Positions 18,281 through 25,237 of a stretch of DNA of 64,000 nt are shown here, piece by piece. Positions within the stretch are counted from its first letter, which is position 1, and the number at the start of each line of letters is the position of its first letter. Where the stretch lies: NCBI RefSeq assembly GCF_013408425.1, contig NZ_JACBYV010000001.1, positions 3,348,001 through 3,412,000 on the forward strand, given 5' to 3'. Made by a program: the position numbers and the translations under genes. The notes beneath the pieces are model-generated. The model was not told the DNA's origin. It saw only the letters and a list, made by a program, of their open reading frames with translations, and made no database searches. This stretch comes from Pseudomonas flavescens (GTDB lineage Bacteria > Pseudomonadota > Gammaproteobacteria > Pseudomonadales > Pseudomonadaceae).

Positions 18281-20329
18281 TCACGCCTGCTCGGTATCCG
18301 GCTGCACGGGCTTGGCTTCCGGTACGCGGCCCTGCAACAGACGGGCAAGCACGTCCTGAACCACCGGGCTCTTGCCAACCACGCCCTCGATGGCCTTGCC
18401 CACCGACAGCGACTTGGCGAACGAGTTGAAGAAGTCGCCTTCGCCGCCGACGATCTCGATCTTCGCCTTGGCCAGCGCGGTGGCCAGAACCTCGGCCTGA
18501 TCCTTGGCGATTTCCTTGTTCGCCGCGATGGCCGCCATGGCTTCCTCGAAGCTCTTCTCCAGCTGCATGCGGAACTCTTCGTGCTGACGGGCGTTGTCGC
18601 TGAGCGCGTCGAGGGCACCGAACTTCTTGCCCAGGCCTTCCGCTTCGGCGTTCAGACGCTCCAGCAGTACCTGCGCCTCGGCCATGCCCAGATCCTGGGT
18701 CGCCTTGGCCTTGGCCACGCCGAGCTGCTCTTCGCCTCGTGCCTGCGCGCCGAGCTTCTCTTCCAGCACCTTGGCATCGGCCAGGCCGTCCTTCTCCTTG
18801 GCTGCCGCCTGCGCTTCGGTCACACGAGCCTGGGCCAGGCCCTTCTCCTGCTCGCCCTTGGCTTCGGCAATCAGACGTTCGGCCTGCACACGAGCCTCGG
18901 CGAGACCTTCCTTCTCCTTGGCTGCAGCGGTGACTTCACGCACCCGCGCATCGGCCAGACCCGGCGCAGCGCGCTCGGCTTCGATACCCTCGGCGAGCTT
19001 CTTCTTCGCCTCGGCGCTCTTGGCAGCGGCCTCCAGCTCGGCCTGGGCGAGGTTGTTGATTTCCACCGCCTTGTGCTTGGAACGGGTTTCGTCCGCTTCG
19101 GCCTGCTTGACCTGGCGCACCAGCTCCTGCTCGGCTTCGGCCTGGGCATTGATCACGGTGACCTGCTTCATGCGCTCGGCTTCGGAAACCTCACGGACTT
19201 CCTTGATGCGCTCCTCTTCCTGAGCCACGGTCTTCTCGACCGCAACCCGCTCGCGCACCACGCTGGCGATGTTCTTGCGCTCTTCTTCCAGCGCCTTTTC
19301 CTTCTCGATGCGCTGCAGTTCGACTTCGCGCTCGCGGGCCACCACTTCCAGATCCTTGGCGCGGGTCACCTTCTCGACCTCGATGACCACCGCACGCTGG
19401 CGGTTCTGCTGCGCCACTTCCACTTCGCGCTGATGGTTCTCGGCGCGGATGTCGAGCTCCTGCTGGGTCTGGATGCGCGCCTGCTCGGCCTTCAGACGCT
19501 CTTCTTCCTTGACCTTGAGGGTTTCCGCCTGCTCACGGGCCTGGATGGTTTCGATCTCGCGTTTCTGGCGCGCTTCGGCATCGGCCTGCTGACGCTCGAG
19601 GGCCAGCGTCGCCTCGCGGGTTTCGACGTTCTTCTTCTTGATCGCCAGTTCTTCGTTGCGCTCCAGGTCATTGGTGATGACGTTCTGCGCAGCGGTCAGC
19701 TGGGTGATCTTGCGGATACCCTCGGCGTCGAGAATGTTGCTCGGGTCCAGAGAGCTCTTGGCGGTCTGCTCCAGGTAATCGATGGCCACGTCTTCGAGCA
19801 CGTAACCATTGAGGTCGTTGCCGATCACCTCGACGATGCGGTCACGGAATTCCTGACGGTTCTCGAACAGCTGGACGAAGTCGAACTGCTTGCCGACGGT
19901 CTTCAGGGCTTCGGAGAACTTGGCGTTGAACAGCTCGTTCACCGCCGCACGATCGGAGGCACGCTCGACGCCGATGGCCTTGGCGACCTTGAGCACGTCT
20001 TCCTGGGTCTCGTTGACGCGCAGGTAGAACGCCACGGTGATGTCCGCGCGCATGTTGTCGCGACAGATCAGCCCGTCTTTGGCGCGGCGATCGACTTCCA
20101 GGGTGATCAGGGAGATCTTCATGAACTCCTTGAGGTGGATGACCGGGTAGACCAGCGCTCCGGTGAAGTGCACCTTGGGCGTCGACGACATGTCGTTGAC
20201 GATCAGCGCCGTCCCCTGGGGAACCTTGATGTAGAAGGCCTTGAACAAGGCCAGCAGCCCAACGATCAGCAGGGCGACCAGGCCGACCCCGACCAGCACG
20301 GGAATCAACGACGGTGGAAGGTTATACAT
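18281..20329 (-). CDS. yqiK: flotillin-family protein (YqiK-like)
   Basis: 682-aa membrane-anchored scaffold. One N-terminal transmembrane segment (about residues 9-29) is followed by an SPFH/band-7 domain to about 210. A long Glu/Ala/Lys coiled coil runs to about 600, with internal repeats of the type AKEKxGLAxAxV (about 490-560). A hydrophobic C-terminal flotillin tail ends it. YqiK-type flotillins organise membrane microdomains. The ATG at 20329 has GGAG 10 bases upstream; an in-frame TTG three codons earlier sits too close to that site. It follows the YqiJ-like gene, the usual partner. Alternative label: 'band 7 protein'. Confidence 0.92.
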   Translation of the reverse strand: MYNLPPSLIPVLVGVGLVALLIVGLLALFKAFYIKVPQGTALIVNDMSSTPKVHFTGALVYPVIHLKEFMKISLITLEVDRRAKDGLICRDNMRADITVAFYLRVNETQEDVLKVAKAIGVERASDRAAVNELFNAKFSEALKTVGKQFDFVQLFENRQEFRDRIVEVIGNDLNGYVLEDVAIDYLEQTAKSSLDPSNILDAEGIRKITQLTAAQNVITNDLERNEELAIKKKNVETREATLALERQQADAEARQKREIETIQAREQAETLKVKEEERLKAEQARIQTQQELDIRAENHQREVEVAQQNRQRAVVIEVEKVTRAKDLEVVAREREVELQRIEKEKALEEERKNIASVVRERVAVEKTVAQEEERIKEVREVSEAERMKQVTVINAQAEAEQELVRQVKQAEADETRSKHKAVEINNLAQAELEAAAKSAEAKKKLAEGIEAERAAPGLADARVREVTAAAKEKEGLAEARVQAERLIAEAKGEQEKGLAQARVTEAQAAAKEKDGLADAKVLEEKLGAQARGEEQLGVAKAKATQDLGMAEAQVLLERLNAEAEGLGKKFGALDALSDNARQHEEFRMQLEKSFEEAMAAIAANKEIAKDQAEVLATALAKAKIEIVGGEGDFFNSFAKSLSVGKAIEGVVGKSPVVQDVLARLLQGRVPEAKPVQPDTEQA

Positions 20330-20419
20330 TGCGCTCAATCTCCTTTGAGGCGGATGGAACCGGCTGAAAGCTGGATCACGACCTGCCGGACTGCTGCCCG
20401 GCAGACGCTGATCAGCGCA

Positions 20420-21046
20420 TCAGATACCCCGGAACTCTTCTTCAGTTATCACCCGGTAAGCATGCTGCGCTTCCAGGTATTCCAGTAAAACGACACGGTC
20501 GCCACGCTTGAAGCCCAGCTGTTCGTCAGCCCGAACCCGCAGAATCAGGCCGGCACCACCGTCTTCGAGCATGGCCTCGCCATGGCTGGCGGTCACCCGG
20601 CCACTGCGCACCACGGCGGTCTGACCGAGCACGCTCTTGCTGCTGGTCACTTCCAGTTTGAGGAACAGCGGGCGCAGCGGCGCGCACAGCAGGCGCGTCG
20701 GCGGCACGGCAAGAAACAACGCGGCCACTGCCACCAGCGCGCCCAGGGGGTAGCGCAGCCACTCCAGTGGCAACAGGCCAAGCCCCCAGAGGTCGACGAA
20801 GTAGCTGATGAACCAGGCGAAGAAAGACAGCAGGGTCAGCACCAGGGTGAGCGGTACGTCACGCAGCTTGAGTTTGGACAGGAGTGCCGCGGCCGGGCCG
20901 TCCAGTGCGGAGTCGGCTTCGACGTCGAGCACGTCGATCTCGATCAGGCCAAACGCGACGATGACCCAGTACACCACCGCCAGACACAGCAGGAAGCTGA
21001 AGATGACGGTGGGGAAAGCCAGCGAGATCTGCAGGAAGATTTCCAT
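20420..21046 (-). CDS. yqiJ: YqiJ-like (DUF1449) OB-fold membrane protein
   Basis: 208-aa inner-membrane protein. A hydrophobic N-terminal segment, then a short acidic loop (IDVLDVEADS) and two or three more membrane segments lie up to about residue 120. A C-terminal OB-fold beta barrel follows (VLGQTAVVRSGRVTASHGEAMLEDG...RGDRVVLLEY), as in NfeD-type partners of flotillins. It is the membrane co-factor of the downstream flotillin gene. AGGAAATC precedes the ATG. A small hairpin lies in the 90 bases before flotillin (CTGCCGG-N8-CCGGCAG). Confidence 0.85.
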   Translation of the reverse strand: MEIFLQISLAFPTVIFSFLLCLAVVYWVIVAFGLIEIDVLDVEADSALDGPAAALLSKLKLRDVPLTLVLTLLSFFAWFISYFVDLWGLGLLPLEWLRYPLGALVAVAALFLAVPPTRLLCAPLRPLFLKLEVTSSKSVLGQTAVVRSGRVTASHGEAMLEDGGAGLILRVRADEQLGFKRGDRVVLLEYLEAQHAYRVITEEEFRGI

Positions 21047-21135
21047 GATTTCCTATCCCTGAAAAACATGGCAGAGCCCATCGGCTCCACCATTCATGAC
21101 GTACCACAGCCACCTGTCGTGGCTGGCCCGATGAA

Positions 21136-21831
21136 TCAGGGCTTGGCTTTGTCCTTGAGACGCGCCAGCACGCTGTCGGCACTGGTCTTGTCGGCGACGA
21201 TACCCGCCGCACGCAGCTTGGCATCCAGCGAGTCATCCGGGGTGGACGCCTCGGCAAGCTCGGCCGCGGCTTCCATCTTGGCCGCACGCTCCGCCTGCTG
21301 CTGCTTGATGCGCTCCAGCGACTCGACCGCCGTGTGCAGCTTGGCCTGGGAACCACCGTAGCGCTGCGCCACGGCCATCTGCGCCTTCTGCACGCTTTCG
21401 GTCGCCTTGACGGTGTCCACCTGCTGCTTCAGGCGTTTGATGTTGGCCTCGGCCTGGGTCACGGCCTTGCGCAATTGCGCCACGCTGGCGGCATAGCCAT
21501 CAGCCTGTTCACGATCGCTGGCCAGCTCGATCTCCAGGTTGGCGATCTTGCCGGCCACTTCACCGGCCAGTGCCTCATTGCCCGCTTCCAGGGCCTTGAG
21601 CGCGTATTGCTCGTACTCGGCGACCTTGGCTGCGGATTTACCGGCACGTTCGGCGGCCAGCTTCTGCTTGGCCATGATCTCGGCCAGGGCTTCCTTGGAT
21701 TTGCGCAGTTCGACATCGGCGTCGCGGATTTCCTGATCGAGAATGCGCAGCGCCTGCCCATCGACCAGCGTCTCACCCAATTCGTTGGCACCGCCACGCA
21801 GCGCCGTCAGCAATTTGCTCCAGACGTTCAT
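21136..21831 (-). CDS. PspA/IM30-family protein (YjfJ-like)
   Basis: 231-aa coiled-coil protein of the PspA/IM30/Vipp1 (ESCRT-III-like) superfamily, which binds the inner face of stressed membranes and polymerises. It starts MNVWSKLLTALRGGANELGE, an amphipathic N-terminal helix, then has nearly continuous helix to about 190. The short C-terminal part 'TPDDSLDAKLRAAGI' is typical of the YjfJ subgroup rather than enterobacterial PspA. No PspF or sigma-54 promoter lies nearby, unlike the classical psp operon. GGAGAAAC precedes the ATG, 12 bases after yjfI. Confidence 0.9.
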   Translation of the reverse strand: MNVWSKLLTALRGGANELGETLVDGQALRILDQEIRDADVELRKSKEALAEIMAKQKLAAERAGKSAAKVAEYEQYALKALEAGNEALAGEVAGKIANLEIELASDREQADGYAASVAQLRKAVTQAEANIKRLKQQVDTVKATESVQKAQMAVAQRYGGSQAKLHTAVESLERIKQQQAERAAKMEAAAELAEASTPDDSLDAKLRAAGIVADKTSADSVLARLKDKAKP

Positions 21832-21843
21832 CAGCGTTTCTCC

Positions 21844-22458
21844 TTATGCACTGGCCTTGAGGAAGTCTTCGTAGGCTTCGGTCGCCTTGATGACGTTGTC
21901 TGCCAGGGTTTCGATCTCCAGCACCACGTTGGGCAGGATCGACGAGGCACTCAACGCACCGAACATGGTGTAACAGGCCTGCCCGTCGGGCAGGGTTTCG
22001 AGGCCGACGCTGGAGAGCGGGAAAAGCTTGTGGCTACGCAGCACTTCCTCGTTGAAAGCGGCAGTATCGCGCACGTCACTGGCAGGCCAGAGCAGCGCCT
22101 CGACGATGATCTGATCACCGAATACCGCAATGAACAGCGGCAGATCACCATAGTCCTTCATGGTCACGTGCAAACTGGCATCGGCGCCCTGAATCAGCTC
22201 GACGGCAGCGCGGCCATCAGCAAACGGCTCTGCCCCTGAAAGCGCATCGAACAACGTTTGTGCAGTCCAAACCTGAGGCATGCTCACCCCCTCCTCCATT
22301 GAAGCCAGCTCCGACTGGGGCTGGCGCAGTTTCCGTTCGACCGCCGAGAGCCGCTGGGCATGCTCGGGCAGTATCCAGACTTCCTTTTTCACCAGCCCCT
22401 GTTCGCGCAGACGCTGGCGAAAGAGACGCTGATAATGAGCTGAGGATTTGTTTTCCAT
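21844..22458 (-). CDS. YjfI-like protein with RHH-like N-terminus (DUF2170)
   Basis: 204-aa protein, first gene of the cassette. Residues from about 64 onward match the DUF2170/YjfI type (WTAQTLFDAL...AEPFADGR... to EAYEDFL), a family found beside PspA-like genes and otherwise uncharacterised. Residues 1-50 form an extra unit: a basic helix (YQRLFRQRLREQGL), a strand KKEVWIL, proline, then a helix, which resembles a ribbon-helix-helix DNA-binding module. It could therefore be the cassette's own regulator. This is inference from pattern only. The start at 22458 has no clear Shine-Dalgarno, and the predicted promoter would make a nearly leaderless message. Confidence 0.75.
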   Translation of the reverse strand: MENKSSAHYQRLFRQRLREQGLVKKEVWILPEHAQRLSAVERKLRQPQSELASMEEGVSMPQVWTAQTLFDALSGAEPFADGRAAVELIQGADASLHVTMKDYGDLPLFIAVFGDQIIVEALLWPASDVRDTAAFNEEVLRSHKLFPLSSVGLETLPDGQACYTMFGALSASSILPNVVLEIETLADNVIKATEAYEDFLKASA

Positions 22459-22465
22459 GAAACGC

Positions 22466-22494
22466 AGACTAGAACATTACATGTGACATATCAA
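22466..22494 (-). promoter_or_regulatory. predicted sigma-70 promoter of the cassette
   Basis: On the minus strand, TTGATA (22494-22489), 17 bases, TAGTCT (22471-22466). Transcription would begin at about the ATG of the YjfI-like gene. The -10 is a modest match. Confidence 0.4.
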
Positions 22495-22509
22495 CGCATC
22501 ACATGTAAT
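22476..22509. promoter_or_regulatory. paired inverted operator-like site
   Basis: Perfect 11-base inverted arms ATTACATGTGA (22476-22486) and TCACATGTAAT (22499-22509) are separated by 12 bases. Each arm contains the palindrome ACATGT, and the two centres lie 22 bases (two helical turns) apart. The promoter -35 lies between the arms and one arm lies inside the -35/-10 spacer, a layout expected for a repressor operator. Confidence 0.65.
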
Positions 22510-22554
22510 TAATTTAAGGCCGTCGATCAGGCCTGGAATGATGCGAAGGAATGG

Positions 22555-22695
22555 ATGGAGCGGGAGACATCCCGACAATTAAACCGATTGCGCGAGGAAA
22601 AATCCGCCGACCCTTTCGCAGTTGCGCAAAAGCCAGGACGCAACGACCGCGCCATCAATTGGCTAGCCTTGGCATCCGGCTGCGAACCGGTATGA
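22555..22695 (+). CDS. possible small ORF or 5'-truncated remnant
   Basis: A 46-codon frame with AAGGA 4-5 bases before the ATG. The translation looks protein-like (MERETSRQLNRLREEKSADP..., then a Trp-containing helix ending ASGCEPV). The same frame stays open upstream to about 22513 (..FKAVDQAWNDAKEW), with no start codon. Third-position GC is visibly lower than in the neighbours. It may be a real short gene transcribed away from the operator, or the 3' end of a lost gene. No family recognised. Confidence 0.3.
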   Translation: MERETSRQLNRLREEKSADPFAVAQKPGRNDRAINWLALASGCEPV

Positions 22696-22718
22696 TTCGC
22701 CCCTTTTCGGAAAGCCGC

Positions 22719-23441
22719 ATGCCGTCCCGCAGCCTCCTCGCCCTGCTCTGCCTCATCCTCTGCACATCGATCTTCGCCGCACCACCGCAAACCTTCAGCC
22801 AGGCCAAGAAAATCGGCTGGAAGCTCTATGAGCGTCAGTCGGTGGAGTTCTACTGCGGCTGCAGTTTCAGTGGCAACCGCGTCGACCTGAAAAGTTGCGG
22901 ATACACCCCGCGCAAGAATGCCAACAGGGCCGCCCGGATCGAGTGGGAACACATCGTCCCAGCCTGGCAGATCGGCCACCAGCGCCAGTGCTGGCAAAAC
23001 GGCGGCCGGCAGAACTGCAGCAAGAACGACAGCGTGTATCGCCGCGCCGAGGCCGACCTGCACAACCTGGTACCGGCGATTGGCGAGGTCAACGGAGATC
23101 GCAGCAACTACGACTTCGGCTGGCTACCCCAGGCGCCCAGCCAGTATGGCGCCTGCGCGACGGTGGTCGACTTCAAGGCCCGCAAGGTCATGCCGCGCAA
23201 GGAAGTACGCGGCATGATCGCCCGCACTTACCTGTACATGAGCGACCGCTACAAGCTCAAGCTGTCGAGACAGAATCGCCAGCTGTTCACCGCCAGGAAC
23301 AAGACCTACCCGGCGCAGCAGTGGGAACGCCAGCGCAACCAGCTGATGGGGTGCGTCATGGGCTGGGCAAACCCCTACGTCGGGCAACTGGACAAGCGCT
23401 TGTGCCAGCAGGCACCGATTACTGCCGTCAATCGGCAGTAG
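22719..23441 (+). CDS. endA: secreted endonuclease I (EndA-type DNase)
   Basis: 240-aa periplasmic or extracellular nuclease. Signal peptide 1-20 (MPSRSLLALLCLILCTSIFA, cleavage before APPQ). The endonuclease I fold carries the beta-beta-alpha-metal site WEHIVPA with its histidine, and the downstream AEADLHNLVPAIGEVNGDRSN block typical of EndA/NucM. Several cysteines form disulfides. It degrades DNA non-specifically for nutrient recovery. GGAAAG lies before the ATG at 22719; an earlier in-frame ATG (22692) would place nine residues before the signal peptide and is less likely. Confidence 0.92.
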   Translation: MPSRSLLALLCLILCTSIFAAPPQTFSQAKKIGWKLYERQSVEFYCGCSFSGNRVDLKSCGYTPRKNANRAARIEWEHIVPAWQIGHQRQCWQNGGRQNCSKNDSVYRRAEADLHNLVPAIGEVNGDRSNYDFGWLPQAPSQYGACATVVDFKARKVMPRKEVRGMIARTYLYMSDRYKLKLSRQNRQLFTARNKTYPAQQWERQRNQLMGCVMGWANPYVGQLDKRLCQQAPITAVNRQ

Positions 23442-23474
23442 GGCCTGGCGGCGATCAGGCAAGGCGGGCCGTGG

Positions 23475-23500
23475 TTTGGCGGGCTAAAGCCCAACCTAGG
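23475..23500. repeat. single REP-like element
   Basis: TTTGGCGGGCTAAAGCCCAACC matches the half-unit of the longer element at 28931-28994. Its GGGCTaaAGCCC core is self-complementary. Typical dispersed Pseudomonas extragenic palindrome. Confidence 0.6.
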
Positions 23501-23590
23501 ACCTGAAAGCTACAGAACCGCTTTCCTGGGAGCACGCCATACGCTCGAATCGTGGGCATTGCCCGCTTCCACAGCAGTCAGTCGCCCCCT

Positions 23591-23633
23591 GAAAACGCGA
23601 AAGGCCGGCACCACCAGGTGACCGCCTTTCGCC
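23591..23633 (-). terminator. Rho-independent terminator of hom-thrC
   Basis: Minus strand: GCGAAAGGC, 18-base loop with internal pairing, GCCTTTCGC, then GTTTTC. It lies 16 bases beyond the thrC stop. Confidence 0.8.
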
Positions 23634-23648
23634 TTGCAGCGTTATCGC

Positions 23649-25058
23649 TTAAAGCGGCTTGCCGCGATTACCGTGGGCAGCCACGAATGCCTGCACCGTC
23701 TTCAGGTCGTTGGCCAGTACGGTACAGCGCTCGTCGCGCTCGAACAGATCGGCCAGGTGCGGCGGCAGCGCCGGCGACTGATCGACGGCAGCCTTTTCCA
23801 CCGCTTCCGGAAACTTGACCGGATGCGCCGTACCGAGAACCACCATCGGCACAGCCAGGCTGCGACGGCATTCGCGAGCGGCACGCACGCCAATGGCGGT
23901 GTGCGGGTCGAGCAGTTCGCCAGTGGCGGCGTACACCTCGGCAATGGTTTCGCAGGTCTGCTCGTCGCTCACCGCAAGGGAGTCGAACAGCTTGCGGGCC
24001 TCGGTCCAGCGATCGTCCTCGACGGTGAAACCACCGGTCTGACGGAACTCGGTCATCAGTGCCGCGATCGACGAACCGTTACGACCGTGCAGGTCGAACA
24101 GCAGGCGCTCGAAGTTCGACGACACCATGATGTCCATCGACGGTGACAGGGTCGGATACAGCTCACCCTTGGCGTACTGATTGCCGCTCATGAAGCGATG
24201 CAGGATGTCATTGCGGTTGGTGGCGACGATCAGCTGGCTGATCGGCAAGCCCATGTTGCGCGCCAGATATCCGGCGAAAATATCGCCGAAGTTGCCGGTC
24301 GGCACCGAGAAGGCCACCGAACGCGCCGGGCCACCGAGCTGCAGCGCCGCATGGAAGTAGTAGACGATCTGGGCCATGATCCGCGCCCAGTTGATCGAGT
24401 TGACCGCCACCAGGCGAGTGCCCTTGAGGAAACCCTGGTCGGCGAAGCTGGCCTTGACCATCTCCTGGCAGTCATCGAAGTTGCCCTCGATGGCGATATT
24501 GTGAATGTTGTCGCCCAGGATGGTGGTCATCTGCCGGCGCTGCACTTCAGACACGCGGTTGTGCGGGTGCATGATGAAGATGTCGACGTTGTCGCAGGCC
24601 TTGCAGCCCTCGATGGCCGCCGAACCGGTATCACCGGAGGTGGCGCCCATGATCACCACGCGCTCGTTGCGCTTGGCGAGCACGTAATCGAGCAGGCGAC
24701 CCAGCAGTTGCAGGGCGAAATCCTTGAACGCCAGGGTCGGACCATGGAACAGCTCGAGCACCCACTCGTTGCCGTTCAACTGGCGCAGCGGCGCCACGGC
24801 GGAGTGCTCGAACACACCGTACGTGTCCTCGAGGATCTTCTTGAAATCGGCATCCGGGATGCTGCCGGTCACGAACGGACGCATCACCCGGAACGCCAGC
24901 TCGTGATACGGCAGGCCCGCCCAGGAGGCGATCTCTTCCTGCGTGAAGCGTGGCAGGTTTTCCGGCACATAGAGGCCGCCGTCAGTGGCCAGACCGGCCA
25001 GCAGAACATCTTCGAAATTCAGGGCCGGTGCCTGGCCGCGAGTGCTGATATAGCGCAT
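23649..25058 (-). CDS. thrC: threonine synthase
   Basis: 469-aa PLP enzyme converting O-phospho-L-homoserine to L-threonine, the last step of the pathway. The start MRYISTRGQAP, with the N-terminal segment LNFEDVLLAGLATDGGLYVPE, is diagnostic. The PLP lysine is Lys112 in TLAFKDFAL, and MGATSGDTGSAAIEG forms the phosphate-binding loop. Length equals the class-I (long) ThrC of proteobacteria. An open frame extends 12 codons upstream but the ATG at 25058 is the family start. It follows hom, separated by about 180 bases of repeats. Confidence 0.96.
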   Translation of the reverse strand: MRYISTRGQAPALNFEDVLLAGLATDGGLYVPENLPRFTQEEIASWAGLPYHELAFRVMRPFVTGSIPDADFKKILEDTYGVFEHSAVAPLRQLNGNEWVLELFHGPTLAFKDFALQLLGRLLDYVLAKRNERVVIMGATSGDTGSAAIEGCKACDNVDIFIMHPHNRVSEVQRRQMTTILGDNIHNIAIEGNFDDCQEMVKASFADQGFLKGTRLVAVNSINWARIMAQIVYYFHAALQLGGPARSVAFSVPTGNFGDIFAGYLARNMGLPISQLIVATNRNDILHRFMSGNQYAKGELYPTLSPSMDIMVSSNFERLLFDLHGRNGSSIAALMTEFRQTGGFTVEDDRWTEARKLFDSLAVSDEQTCETIAEVYAATGELLDPHTAIGVRAARECRRSLAVPMVVLGTAHPVKFPEAVEKAAVDQSPALPPHLADLFERDERCTVLANDLKTVQAFVAAHGNRGKPL

Positions 25059-25080
25059 TGTCTGCAAACCTTCGGTTCGA

Positions 25081-25227
25081 GCGGCAAGCTTCAAGCTTCA
25101 AGCGTCGAGCAACAGCACAAGTGCCTTGCTCGCGACTTATCGCTTCTCCCCTGCTGCGGTGTTCAAGTTCAGTTCATCAAGCGAGCAGTGAACCCAGAGG
25201 CCCTCTTGCAGCTTGAAGCTTGCAGCC
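25081..25227. repeat. GCTTCAAGC short-repeat cluster between hom and thrC
   Basis: AAGCTTCAAGCTTCAAGC near 25086-25103 and its inverted counterpart GCAGCTTGAAGCTTGCAGC near 25208-25226 bracket the hom-thrC gap. They could pair in the mRNA to form a long stem or may be a dispersed Pseudomonas repeat. Confidence 0.45.
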
Positions 25228-25237
25228 GTAGCTGCTT

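Noticed and set aside
18170-20488. 772-codon plus-strand frame opposite flotillin
   Set aside because: Its Leu-rich repeats are only the complement of the Glu/Lys/Ala coiled coil of flotillin.
22458-22560. PspF-type sigma-54 promoter before the PspA cassette
   Set aside because: Looked for TGGCAC-N5-TTGC on the minus strand and found none; the best promoter is sigma-70-like.
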